The notes under the pieces: model-generated | What the model was told of the DNA's origin: nothing | Database searches by the model: none | What the model saw: the letters and a program-made list of their open reading frames with translations, nothing else | Shown here: in pieces, positions 52,142 to 60,647 of the stretch | How positions within the stretch are numbered: the first letter of the stretch is position 1 | Layout of the letters: every line of letters starts with the position of its first letter | Translations under genes and position numbers: made by a program | NCBI RefSeq assembly: GCF_900177805.1 | Contig: NZ_FXAX01000002.1 | Coordinates: 558,001-622,000, forward strand | Length of the DNA stretch: 64,000 bases | Reading direction: 5' to 3' | Origin: Fibrobacter sp. UWB13 | GTDB lineage: Bacteria > Fibrobacterota > Fibrobacteria > Fibrobacterales > Fibrobacteraceae

Positions 52142-54010
52142 CTAAGCGATAATTTTCACAATAGCATTCAAGCGCTTGATCGATTCTTCAAAGCGGGTCT
52201 TTTCCCACTCCACGAATCCCTTGTCCACCGGATGGGCGCTATCGTAATCGTCAAAAATCTTTCGACCGCGTTCGTTGTCGCGATCCAAGCCATGACTTAC
52301 GCTATCAAACCATTCCTTGTCGAGCTGTCTGTAACGCTTGACCAATTCGTCCATTGTCTCTGGGAGCGTCACGACTCGTGCAAGTTCCTTGTTCGTTTCG
52401 CCAAGCAATTTACGCAATTCGCGTGGAGACTGCTTCGAGAGCGATTCGTCGCCTTCCACAAGCGTAAGCATCAAATCGAGCACGTAACGTTCCAGATATT
52501 CACCATACGTCTTGATGGCATTTTGTCGTACGCGTTCGCGCAAGAAGTTTTCACCAAGACCGTCAATATCAGATTTCGTATAAACGTCCTTGACCTTCAC
52601 CACCTGCAAGCGGTTGTAAGCATCAAACACCAATCGAGCTGTTTCAGGATTGTAAATCGAGTAGAACGTAGAAGGCACAATGCCCTTGCCGCGGATAGCA
52701 TACTTGTACGCATTGCGGTCGAGCGCATACGTATTCTTCGAATAGTTCCAGCCCGGCACAATTTCGTTAAGGCGTGGAGCCACACCCACCAGCTGCGGGT
52801 CGCCCGCATGGATCAGCGAGAACGGGAACTTGAGTCGTTGTGGCAAAGTCGTGAGGCCGCTTGCAATCAAAGTAAACGGAGACTCGCGGAAATTCGACGG
52901 GAACTTGATGTTCACGCCAAGACCAAAGAACATGCCCTGACCCGGCATCACTTCCTGGTCCGGCATACGACCTGTGTGGTTACTACCGACGTTTGCACCA
53001 TAGCCCAAGTTGCCACAGCCTTCCGGCCAAAGCGCCGCAATCAAAAGCGAGTGGTGGTGCATCTGCGTCATCGGTCCCATGTAAGAACTATTGACTTCAC
53101 CTTCTTCGATATGGCAGCACGGCGCAATGATAGATGACTTCACAATAGCCTTGCTCCCCACCTTGCAACGGCTCATCAGCACGGAACTCTGGACCTCGGC
53201 GCCCGTATGCACCTTAACGCCCATCTGCACATTCGTATTTTCGAGAATCACGGAATCGTAGACATGGCTCGATTCTTCAAGCGAACTCATGATGATGGAA
53301 TTGCGAATCTTTGCAGCACCTTCGATGCGGGCATGCGCACCAATCCAGCTATTGCGGATAATGTTCGTATTCGAAACAACTGCGCCCTTCCCCACAATTC
53401 CAAACGGGAGTGCAAGTTCAGACCTGTACGTGCTGAGCATTTCAGCAAAAGAATCCTGGACGCTCTGTTCAGCCTTGTGGAAAAGCTGCAAGTCGACAAG
53501 CTCCGTCGTGAGTTCCGGGAACACCAGCACCTCACGGCCGCCCATCTCGTTACCCACGTTAATCGACGAACCGACCATGTAATTGATCTTGCCACTGCTG
53601 ACGAGCGTGCCCACATTCTGCACAACCGCGCTACTGCGCACAAGCACGTTGCTCAACGTCGAGACCTTGTAAATCAAGGCATTCTCGATAATGCAGTTAT
53701 GCACCATGCAATCATAAATACCTGTAGCGACCGAAACATCGCCCGGCAAGAGGAGTGTGCCAAAAAACTTTGGGAGGCGCACATCGCCCATGAAACTCGA
53801 GCGGAAAATGCGGTTCGGGTCGAAGTCGGGCTCGACCAGCACCTTCGACCAGTCATCACAACTGTTCCCGTTTTTTTCCAAAATCTGGATTTCAAATGCC
53901 GTCATCGGACGGTACTTGCCAGTTGCGGACCTAATTACCTTAAAATTCTCGACCGAAGTAGCCAAAACACTGCTCTTCAGCGCTTTTTTCAATTTCAACA
54001 ATCGCTGCAT
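52142..54010 (-). CDS. DUF4954 family protein (left-handed beta-helix)
   Basis: 622 residues. The sequence from about 80 to 320 shows hexapeptide-like turns (VGTLVSSGKINYMVGSSINVG, IIRNSWIGAHARIEGAAKIRN, SVLMSRCKVGSKAIVKSSIIA) as in acyl- or nucleotidyl-transferase beta-helices. This is the DUF4954 family of Bacteroidetes/Fibrobacterota; its activity is unknown. The C-terminal third is helical. It shares a 28-bp gap with the divergent gene at 54039. Confidence 0.85.
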   Translation of the reverse strand: MQRLLKLKKALKSSVLATSVENFKVIRSATGKYRPMTAFEIQILEKNGNSCDDWSKVLVEPDFDPNRIFRSSFMGDVRLPKFFGTLLLPGDVSVATGIYDCMVHNCIIENALIYKVSTLSNVLVRSSAVVQNVGTLVSSGKINYMVGSSINVGNEMGGREVLVFPELTTELVDLQLFHKAEQSVQDSFAEMLSTYRSELALPFGIVGKGAVVSNTNIIRNSWIGAHARIEGAAKIRNSIIMSSLEESSHVYDSVILENTNVQMGVKVHTGAEVQSSVLMSRCKVGSKAIVKSSIIAPCCHIEEGEVNSSYMGPMTQMHHHSLLIAALWPEGCGNLGYGANVGSNHTGRMPDQEVMPGQGMFFGLGVNIKFPSNFRESPFTLIASGLTTLPQRLKFPFSLIHAGDPQLVGVAPRLNEIVPGWNYSKNTYALDRNAYKYAIRGKGIVPSTFYSIYNPETARLVFDAYNRLQVVKVKDVYTKSDIDGLGENFLRERVRQNAIKTYGEYLERYVLDLMLTLVEGDESLSKQSPRELRKLLGETNKELARVVTLPETMDELVKRYRQLDKEWFDSVSHGLDRDNERGRKIFDDYDSAHPVDKGFVEWEKTRFEESIKRLNAIVKIIA

Positions 54011-54038
54011 GGCTAAAAAATAGACTAAATTAGGGGCG

Positions 54039-54503
54039 ATGATGAAGGACTACCTCTTCAACCTAATAAAAAAACATCAATATAATATCTCCATCTATAC
54101 GGAAGATATTTTTGAGAGACGTTGTCAGGAAGAAATTATCCGCAGCGACGAGGACAACAGTTCCTTCGTGTATGTCGAATTCGACTTCGAAACCATAGAC
54201 AGTGTTCTCGGGAATGAGACCAACTCCCAGCAATTCTGGAACATCTTCCTAGAAGCGCTTTCCAAGAACAAACGCGGAAACGACGTTCTCGGATTCCTCG
54301 AACACGAAAGCGGAATAGGGCTTCTGCTCCTCGATTCTAAAATTGATGGCTGGATGCGCCTTGCAGGTCGCTTTATTCGTACCGCAAGCAAGCACAATTT
54401 CGAGATCATGAACCTCGTGCTTGAGAACAACGTAAAGCCAATCGTCTATCCGAGTTGCATTCAGGATATTCAGGCACAGCAAGCCGCAAAGCAGGAACAA
54501 TGA
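54039..54503 (+). CDS. Protein of unknown function upstream of a glycosyltransferase
   Basis: 154 residues, cytoplasmic, no recognised family. The middle (SGIGLLLLDSKIDGWMRLAGRFIRTASKHN) faintly recalls a GGDEF-like fold without the GGDEF motif. AGGGG before the ATG. Its stop overlaps the next start by four bases (ATGA), so the two proteins are translationally coupled and probably work together. Confidence 0.65.
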   Translation: MMKDYLFNLIKKHQYNISIYTEDIFERRCQEEIIRSDEDNSSFVYVEFDFETIDSVLGNETNSQQFWNIFLEALSKNKRGNDVLGFLEHESGIGLLLLDSKIDGWMRLAGRFIRTASKHNFEIMNLVLENNVKPIVYPSCIQDIQAQQAAKQEQ

Positions 54504-55822
54504 AAGTTCTCGTCATAGGCTCCGTCTATCCAAGATTTCAAGAAGACGCCGAAGTCCCTTGGCTGCGCACTTCTATCGCGCACCTGAAAAAAGCGGGTGC
54601 CGAAATCCAGGTGCTCGCCCCTGCCTACAAAGGACTCAAGAGCCATGACATCGACGGAACGCACGTAAACCGTTTCCGCTACGCATTTGCAAATTGGGAA
54701 ATCCTCACGCATGAGGAAGGCGCCCCAAGCAAGATGGCATCCAAGCCGTGGTTGCAGCTGCTTGCCATTCCCTACATCATCAACGGATTTTTCCAGTGCA
54801 TCAGGATTTGCCGCAAGTGGCACCCTGACGTAATCCACGCACACTGGCCGTTCCCGCATGCTTACATTGCGCTCGGCGCCGCCAAGCTTTTTAAAATTCC
54901 GCTCGTGCTGAACTTTCACGGTGCAGAACTTCTGCTCATCCGCAAAAAGAAGTGGGTCAAGCCTCTCTTGAAATTTGCCATCGGACAGGCACAGGCAATC
55001 TTTGCAAACTCGAGTTTCACCGCCGGTAAAATCAAGGCGCTCCGCAACGTGGATGTCGAATGGAGTCCGTACGGAACCACACTTGAGACGAGAACGGACG
55101 AAGCCTTACAGACTAGAAACGAAAATAACGCTTCGTGTCATCCTGAGCGAAACGTAGTGGAGTCGAAGGATCCAGTCACGATTATTCCTCATGCTGTGAA
55201 CGGCAAGTTCAAAATTCTCTTTGTCGGGCGACACATCGAACGCAAGGGAATCTGCTACCTCATCGAAGCTGCAAAATACTTGCCCAGAGACAAGTTTGAA
55301 ATCCGCATCGTCGGTGTCGGTGACTTGACCGAACAGCTTAAGCAACAAGCGACTTTATTAGACGAGAGAGGTGTCATCCTGAGCGAAGCCCATCGGGGCG
55401 GAGTCGAAGGATCCAGTCAAGGAAATCAACCAGCAGATATAATTTTCACAGGCAAGCTCTCGCCTGAAGATCTCGCAAACGAATACAGGACTGCAAACGT
55501 CTTCACGCTCCCGGCTATCGTCGATCACAAAGGCGACACCGAAGGACTCGGAGTCGTGCTCATCGAAGCTATGGAACTTGGACTGCCGATTGTCGCAAGC
55601 AATGTCGGTGGCATCCCAGATGTCGTTGTCGACGGAGAATCCGGAATTCTCGTTCCTGAAAAAGACCCTGTCGCTCTTGCCGACGCCTTCAAGCGTCTCG
55701 AAGTAGACCCTACATTGATTCAAAAACTTCTCGCCGGCGCCCGCAAACGCATCGACGAATGCTTCACCTGGGACGGCATCATCGAACGCCAGATGGAAGT
55801 CTATAAACGTCTTCAGCAATAA
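54500..55822 (+). CDS. GT4-family glycosyltransferase with two repeat-derived insertions
   Basis: 440 residues from the ATG at 54500 (ATGA overlap with the previous stop). It shows a GT4 fold: KVLVIGSVYPRFQED at the start, HAHWPFPHAY, FVGRHIERKGICYLIEA, then the donor-binding EGLGVVLIEAMELGLPIVAS block (about residues 353-373). Two insertions (residues about 205-235 and 292-312) are encoded by copies of a 43-48 bp repeat read in different frames. Sugar donor and acceptor are unknown; a lipopolysaccharide or exopolysaccharide role is likely. Confidence 0.88.
   Translation: MKVLVIGSVYPRFQEDAEVPWLRTSIAHLKKAGAEIQVLAPAYKGLKSHDIDGTHVNRFRYAFANWEILTHEEGAPSKMASKPWLQLLAIPYIINGFFQCIRICRKWHPDVIHAHWPFPHAYIALGAAKLFKIPLVLNFHGAELLLIRKKKWVKPLLKFAIGQAQAIFANSSFTAGKIKALRNVDVEWSPYGTTLETRTDEALQTRNENNASCHPERNVVESKDPVTIIPHAVNGKFKILFVGRHIERKGICYLIEAAKYLPRDKFEIRIVGVGDLTEQLKQQATLLDERGVILSEAHRGGVEGSSQGNQPADIIFTGKLSPEDLANEYRTANVFTLPAIVDHKGDTEGLGVVLIEAMELGLPIVASNVGGIPDVVVDGESGILVPEKDPVALADAFKRLEVDPTLIQKLLAGARKRIDECFTWDGIIERQMEVYKRLQQ
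55136..55178 (+). repeat. CATCCTGAGCG/GTCGAAGGATC repeat, copy 1 (intragenic)
   Basis: Begins TGTCATCCTGAGCGAA and ends GAGTCGAAGGATCCAGTCA (43 bp), with ATCCTGAG...GAAGGAT near-palindromic ends. It is in frame within the glycosyltransferase gene. Confidence 0.8.
55372..55419 (+). repeat. CATCCTGAGCG/GTCGAAGGATC repeat, copy 2 (intragenic)
   Basis: The same ends as copy 1 with a longer centre (48 bp). It is read in a different frame from copy 1, so the two insertions have unrelated protein sequences. Confidence 0.8.
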
Positions 55823-55823
55823 A

Positions 55824-55850
55824 CAAAAAAAACCGCGAGTTTTCGCGGCA
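55824..55850 (-). terminator. Rho-independent terminator of the small lipoprotein gene
   Basis: On the minus strand CCGCGA and TCGCGG pair around a 4-nt loop, followed by eight T. It lies directly after the convergent glycosyltransferase gene. Confidence 0.9.
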
Positions 55851-55886
55851 TTCATTGTGGTGCATTTAACACCTAAAGCTTAATAA

Positions 55887-56312
55887 TTACTGAACCTTAA
55901 ATCCAGCTTTCTCGAAAGCGAGCCTGTTGTCTGGATTCTTCATGGCTACATTCGTAATCCAGTCGAATTCAGCAATGCCACCCTGCAAACCGGCACGTGC
56001 ACAAAGCTGATCACGAGCCACATTGTAAGCATTAAGAATCTGGATCTTTTCAAAATCCTTGGCATTGTCAATTTTCGCAGACCACATCACGCCAAGTTCC
56101 ACAAGACCATTGCTTGCCTTTGCGTAGACAGTTGCCTTTTCAACAGTGATAAGGGATTTTGCAGGAGCCGTGAACGGAAGCACAGGAACAATCGGCTGCG
56201 ACTGCGGCAACACGACCTGGCTTGAAGCTTTTGCTTCTGGCTTCTTGTCAGAGCAAGAAACAAAAAAAGAGGCGATAGCCAAAAGGGAAATTACTAGAAT
56301 TTTTTTTGACAT
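55887..56312 (-). CDS. Small lipoprotein of unknown function
   Basis: 141 residues. Lipoprotein signal ending FVSC (Cys20), then a Ser/Ala/Pro/Gln-rich stretch and a mixed globular domain (about 55-141) with two Trp and one Cys. No family recognised. It follows tRNA-Met by 21 bp and may share its transcript. Own terminator downstream. Confidence 0.75.
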   Translation of the reverse strand: MSKKILVISLLAIASFFVSCSDKKPEAKASSQVVLPQSQPIVPVLPFTAPAKSLITVEKATVYAKASNGLVELGVMWSAKIDNAKDFEKIQILNAYNVARDQLCARAGLQGGIAEFDWITNVAMKNPDNRLAFEKAGFKVQ

Positions 56313-56333
56313 GCTCGCCTCTTTTTTTTGTAA

Positions 56334-56405
56334 TAGCGGTTCAGGGATTTGAACCCCGGACCAATGGATTATGATTCCAGTGCTCTACCGCTGAGCTAAA
56401 CCGCC
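56334..56405 (-). tRNA. tRNA-Met (CAU anticodon, elongator type)
   Basis: A 72-nt cloverleaf on the minus strand: acceptor GGCGGTT/AACCGCT, D arm GCTC/GAGC, anticodon loop ATCATAA with CAT, T arm CGGGG/CCCTG with loop TTCAAAT. The anticodon-stem base pair is a C-U mismatch. No CCA is encoded. The loop context TCCA/ATCATAATCCA is typical of elongator Met; a lysidine-modified Ile or an initiator is less likely. Confidence 0.9.
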
Positions 56406-56440
56406 ATTGATTGCAAATTTAGTAAATCACTTTTAGAATT

Positions 56441-57190
56441 TCAAGGGGTATTTGAAAAATAAACCCTAGTTTCCATAAAATTTTCGCCCCATTCAATCAC
56501 GCGCCATGCCGGTGCGGCAGAACTCAAACTAAATACCGAAATATTCGGGTTAATCTGCATCTGCGTCGACGGAGTTACATACACAGTCTTGTCTTCAAGC
56601 TGGACCGTCATTTCGCTGTGGTAATGTCCCACAAAAATATGCTTGAGATTCTTAATCTTCGAAAGCGTCGCCTGGACTTCCACGATATTCTTCATGGAAT
56701 ATCTTAAATCCATGAACTTGTGTCCACAAAGGCAAGGCGGATGATGGAGGAACAGCAAAACCTCGTCATCAATCTTTGACGTTTCCTGCTCAAGCCACGA
56801 AAGCTGTTCACTCGAAACTGTACCGTCCGCACTGTCCAAGAAGAAAATGGAACGGCCATCGATATCATAACGGTAATAGCACTTGCCGTTGTGAATTTTT
56901 CCGTTCAAGTCAAAATACTTCCCCATGATTTCAAGATTATCATGGTTTCCCGGAATGATGCAAACTGGAACTTTGCAGTCTTTTATAATATCAGCAATAT
57001 AAGAATAGGCACCCGGCGTTGCGTTATCGGCTAAATCTCCGGAAATCACCAAAAGATCCAAATCTTTCATGGTTGGTGAATTATATGCCGTAAGGAAGTT
57101 CTTGCAGACATCAATATCTTGAACAAGGCTCGCACCATCACCAATGTGAGTATCAGATATCTGACCTATCTTAAGAACTTGTTTTTCCAT
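56441..57190 (-). CDS. Calcineurin-like metallophosphoesterase (CpdA-like)
   Basis: 249 residues from the ATG at 57190 (MEKQVLKIGQISDTHIG); an upstream in-frame start at 57295 would add a basic N-terminus without similarity. Motifs SDTHIG, SGDLAD, GNHDN, HHPP and GHYH are the full metallophosphoesterase set. Closest in layout to 3',5'-cyclic-nucleotide phosphodiesterases such as CpdA; the substrate is not established. Confidence 0.82.
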   Translation of the reverse strand: MEKQVLKIGQISDTHIGDGASLVQDIDVCKNFLTAYNSPTMKDLDLLVISGDLADNATPGAYSYIADIIKDCKVPVCIIPGNHDNLEIMGKYFDLNGKIHNGKCYYRYDIDGRSIFFLDSADGTVSSEQLSWLEQETSKIDDEVLLFLHHPPCLCGHKFMDLRYSMKNIVEVQATLSKIKNLKHIFVGHYHSEMTVQLEDKTVYVTPSTQMQINPNISVFSLSSAAPAWRVIEWGENFMETRVYFSNTP

Positions 57191-57542
57191 ACAACTACGT
57201 AGAATATAGCTTTTGAGACTAGAAAATGAAAACTTTACATGTTTTTTTGTGCTTTTTGTAATAAAGTCCATAGTTTTGTGAACTTTGTCACACAATCTTC
57301 AACATACTTTCGTGACCATTTAGTGAATTAACATTGAAAATTCAGGTTCAACATCTATCAACATTGAAAAAAGTGAATAGATTTTAAATTTTCAACATTA
57401 ATCCACATTTTCTTTATTCTCGTAACTCGTTGATTATCATAGACTTAGAGTTTTGATTTGAAATTTCTATCCACTATTCACTATATTAAATACTAATTAC
57501 TATATATAAATATATCTAGTATTATTTAATATAGGTGGTTGA
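57191..57542. other. AT-rich, origin-like intergenic region
   Basis: About 350 bp without a gene. DnaA-box-like words: CTATCAACA (57355-57363), TAATCCACA (57399-57407), CTATCCACT (57467-57475), plus several TTCAACAT words. It ends in a strongly AT-rich stretch (57476-57535) like a DNA-unwinding element. No dnaA gene is near, so origin function is only suggested. Confidence 0.35.
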
Positions 57543-57899
57543 TTACTTTTCCTTCTTGCTTGCAGGCGTTTCGTTCATGTCGCAATTGCCTTGTAAGATG
57601 GCACCTTCGTTGATGACGAGCTGTTCTGCTTTTACGTTTCCAATAATTTTTGCATTGTCTTCAAGGATGAGCTTGCTCTTGCAGTCAACATTTCCTTTTA
57701 TATTACCAGCAAGAATAGCGGCGTTACATTTAACGTCGCCTTCAATACTTGCAAGTTTTTCGAGAATTAGTTCTCCTTCGACTAAAACCTTTCCCTTGAC
57801 CTTACCCGCAATTCGTATATCTGTCTTTCCGATAATGTCGCCATTAACTTGGACATTTCTTCCAACTTGAGTAAATTCCTGTTCGTTTTTGCTCCCCAT
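57543..57899 (-). CDS. Bactofilin
   Basis: 118 residues, a short bactofilin: TQVGRNVQVNGDIIGKTDIRIAGKVKGKV followed by repeated beta-helix turns (GELILEKLASIEGDVKCNAAILAGNIKGNV). Bactofilins form filaments that scaffold cell-wall enzymes. It sits 9 bp after an M23 peptidase gene, a pairing known from shape-determining loci. Confidence 0.9.
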   Translation of the reverse strand: MGSKNEQEFTQVGRNVQVNGDIIGKTDIRIAGKVKGKVLVEGELILEKLASIEGDVKCNAAILAGNIKGNVDCKSKLILEDNAKIIGNVKAEQLVINEGAILQGNCDMNETPASKKEK

Positions 57900-57908
57900 A
57901 ATTTGCCT

Positions 57909-58709
57909 CTAGTATGTAAATATTGTTTCTGGATCTTGCGGTAAGTTGTTCTTGGTTACAGAGTAATGCAAGTGTGGACCACTCGTATTGCCGGTATCGC
58001 CTACGTAGCCAATGACATCGCCTTTTGTGACGTTCGCTCCTCTTCGGGTTCTGATACTCTTGAGGTGCGAGTAGGATGACTTGTATCCGTTTTGGTGATC
58101 AATGACAACTGTGTTTCCAAGGTCGCCACTATTACCTGCAAATGTGACCTTGCCGCTTCCCGATGCAAAGACCGGGTTCCCCTTGCGTGCAGAAATGTCA
58201 ATTCCCAGGTGCTTGTTTTCGTACGAGAACTTCTTGCTGATGATGCCAACTGCCGGGATTACGTTCGGAATTCGTTCCAGGCGGATTTTTTCGTCAGTCG
58301 TAAGCCAGTTGTGGATACCTTCAAAATCGATTTGGTTTTTCGCAGAAGGCACATGCGCAAAGCGGTTGCGCTCAATGATGCTGTTGATTTTGTTGGAGTC
58401 GTTTTCGAGGAACGTCTCGAAGATATTCTGGATTCTATTTTCCATGATCCATAGCGAATCAAGTCTCGAGAAGAGCTCTTCATAGTTTGCGTTTTGCTTG
58501 ATCAGCTGGGCGTTATGCACGCGCATCTTTTCATAGTTCGCAAGAGTCTTGTTGATTTTTGCGATATGGACAATGAACAAAATAAGAATGATAGCGACTA
58601 GGACAAGCCCGATATGGAACAACCAAAACTGCTTGCTCGATATGCGGTACTTCCTTGCACCGGTCGTGTTTTCCGGAATAATCTGGATAGTGTAATACTT
58701 ACGACTCAC
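57909..58709 (-). CDS. M23-family peptidoglycan endopeptidase (membrane-anchored)
   Basis: 266 residues. A single N-terminal membrane segment (about 30-50), a coiled-coil periplasmic region (about 52-105), then the M23 domain with HLGIDIS (His/Asp) and GPHLHYSV (HLH). All zinc ligands appear present, so it should cleave peptide cross-links. Paired with bactofilin, it probably acts in cell shape. 12 bp after parB. Confidence 0.92.
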   Translation of the reverse strand: MSRKYYTIQIIPENTTGARKYRISSKQFWLFHIGLVLVAIILILFIVHIAKINKTLANYEKMRVHNAQLIKQNANYEELFSRLDSLWIMENRIQNIFETFLENDSNKINSIIERNRFAHVPSAKNQIDFEGIHNWLTTDEKIRLERIPNVIPAVGIISKKFSYENKHLGIDISARKGNPVFASGSGKVTFAGNSGDLGNTVVIDHQNGYKSSYSHLKSIRTRRGANVTKGDVIGYVGDTGNTSGPHLHYSVTKNNLPQDPETIFTY

Positions 58710-58721
58710 GATTCTTTACCG

Positions 58722-59720
58722 TTAGCGGTTGTCCATTATTTCCTGAATTCTTGTCAGGTCATCCATGGAATAATAGTTGATGACGATGGTGCCTTTGGTC
58801 TGGTCCTTGGCGTTCGGGTTGAGTGCAACCTTTGTACCGAAAAATGTTTCGAGCCTGTTTTCGAAATTCTTGAGATCAGCGCTGAGTTCCGGCTTCGGTC
58901 TCGGTTCGCTACCGTGGACTTCCGGCATTTCATCTTCTTCGGGAGCGGCTGCGCCATTTTCAGGTTCGCCTTCTCTTGCCTCTACTTCGTCTTTTGCCTG
59001 GGCGAACGGATCTTCGCCGCGAGCAATAGCTTCGATCTGACGGACGTTCAAGCCTTCTTCGATGACGCGCTTTGCGAGAGCTTCCGGGTCTGCAATTTTT
59101 TCACTGCAGAGAGCACGGGCGGCACCGCCTGCGAGTTTGCCTTCCTGAATCCAGGCCTGCACTTGGTTCGGGAGCTTCAAAAGACGGAGTGCGTTCGTGA
59201 TGGCGGAACGGGACTTGCCGACCGTCTTTGCCAAATCGTCGTGCGTGTAATTGTGGTTGTCAATCAACTGCTGGTAGGACTGTGCTACTTCGATCGGGTT
59301 CAAGTCCACGCGCTGGATGTTCTCGATGAGTGCCCATTCGCTCATGGTCTTGTCGTCGAGATTGTCGTAAACCTGAGCCTTGATGGTTCTGCAGTTGGCA
59401 AGTTTCGATGCACGGGTACGGCGTTCACCGCTGATGATCTGGTAGCGGTCGCCCACCTTGCGGACAGCAATCGGCTGGATAAGGCCGTGCTTTTCGATAG
59501 TTTCAGCAAGTTCGACAAGTTCATCGTCGTCGAAGAACTTACGCGGCTGGAACGGGTTCGGGTCAATCAAGTCGATATTGATTTCGACGATTTTCTGATT
59601 GTCCGGATTTACGTTTTCGTTTGTAGCGGTATTGTTGATAGCGTTATCGACAGAGTTGCCGAGAACATCGTGTGCCTTAAAAATTGCAGAGAGACCGCGA
59701 CCAAGTGCTTGTTTACCCAT
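58722..59720 (-). CDS. parB: Chromosome-partitioning protein ParB
   Basis: 332 residues. N-terminal GRGLSAIF (the ParA-contact segment), GERRTRASK (CTP-binding/arginine patch), the HTH around YTHDDLAKTVGKSRSAITNALRLL, an acidic linker (about 215-260) and a C-terminal dimerisation domain. It binds parS and spreads on DNA; three parS-like sites lie 1.7-3.3 kb away. Between parB and parA there is only a short-unit repeat. Confidence 0.96.
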   Translation of the reverse strand: MGKQALGRGLSAIFKAHDVLGNSVDNAINNTATNENVNPDNQKIVEINIDLIDPNPFQPRKFFDDDELVELAETIEKHGLIQPIAVRKVGDRYQIISGERRTRASKLANCRTIKAQVYDNLDDKTMSEWALIENIQRVDLNPIEVAQSYQQLIDNHNYTHDDLAKTVGKSRSAITNALRLLKLPNQVQAWIQEGKLAGGAARALCSEKIADPEALAKRVIEEGLNVRQIEAIARGEDPFAQAKDEVEAREGEPENGAAAPEEDEMPEVHGSEPRPKPELSADLKNFENRLETFFGTKVALNPNAKDQTKGTIVINYYSMDDLTRIQEIMDNR

Positions 59721-59727
59721 AATAGTT

Positions 59728-59857
59728 TCTAGTTGTTAGTCAATGGTTATTAGTTAAAAGTTAGTAGTTGTTAGTTACTAGTCAATGGTTGTTAGTTAAA
59801 AGTTATGCATCTATGTAGCTGTTAAAACTAATGACTAAAGACCAATGACTATTGACA
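59728..59857. repeat. Degenerate short-unit repeat between parB and parA
   Basis: Many overlapping copies of GTTATTAG, AGTCAATGG, TTAGTTAAAAG, GTTGTTAG. It fills the gap between the two genes. Same word set as 3451-3495 and 18041-18106. Confidence 0.65.
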
Positions 59858-59861
59858 GGGT

Positions 59862-60647
59862 CTACTTTTCCTTATTCAGTATTTCTTCGGCGAGCTTCAT
59901 GTACGACTGCGAACCTGTGCTCTGCACATCGTAAAGGATGACCGGCTTGCCGTGGGACGGAGCTTCGGAGAGTTTCACGTTGCGCGGAATCATCGTCTGG
60001 AAAACGGTATCGCTTAAGTTTTCACGAACTTCTTCAGCGACCTGCTTCGAAAGGCTTAGACGGGAATCGTACATCGTGAGGAGGGCACCTTCGATTTTCA
60101 AGTTGGAGTTCAGATTCTTTTGGACTTCACGAATTGTCTTGAAAAGTTCAGTCATACCCTGTAATGCATAATATTCACACTGCACCGGAATGAGCACGCT
60201 CGTTGCGGCTGTCAGTGTATTAATTGTGAGCAAGTTCAGGCTCGGAGGAGCGTCGATGATAATGAAATCGAACTCCTGCTTGAGAACGTTCATCACGCGT
60301 TCGAGTCTGCGTTCGCGACTCATGACGTTGACAAGTTCAATTTCCATGACGGCAAGGTCAGGTCCAGAAGTGATGACCTTGAGGTATTCAAGCGACGTGT
60401 CCAAAATGGCTGGCTTGATATTTTCGAGCGTGAGATTGTCCGGATTACCAGCCATGTCCAGAATTTCGTGGATATCCATATCCTGGGATTCCATGAAACC
60501 AAGACCTTGAGAGGCATTACCCTGAGGGTCCATGTCTAAAAGAAGGGTCTTCTTTTCAAGGGCTGCAAAACTAGCGGCCAAGTTCACAGCCGTTGTAGTT
60601 TTACCGACGCCACCTTTTTGGTTGCATATGGCGATAATTTTACTCAT
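59862..60647 (-). CDS. parA: Chromosome-partitioning ATPase ParA (Soj)
   Basis: 261 residues. Deviant Walker A KGGVGKTT at 11-18, then LLLDMDPQGNASQGLG and IIIDAPPSLNLLT, the ParA/MinD set. It works with ParB and the parS sites in chromosome segregation. Its ATG overlaps the end of rsmG by 8 bp, so it is translationally coupled. Confidence 0.96.
   Translation of the reverse strand: MSKIIAICNQKGGVGKTTTAVNLAASFAALEKKTLLLDMDPQGNASQGLGFMESQDMDIHEILDMAGNPDNLTLENIKPAILDTSLEYLKVITSGPDLAVMEIELVNVMSRERRLERVMNVLKQEFDFIIIDAPPSLNLLTINTLTAATSVLIPVQCEYYALQGMTELFKTIREVQKNLNSNLKIEGALLTMYDSRLSLSKQVAEEVRENLSDTVFQTMIPRNVKLSEAPSHGKPVILYDVQSTGSQSYMKLAEEILNKEK

Noticed and set aside
56334-56405. Initiator tRNA or lysidine-type tRNA-Ile
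   Set aside because: The anticodon arm matches elongator Met of related phyla; initiator features in the stem are absent.
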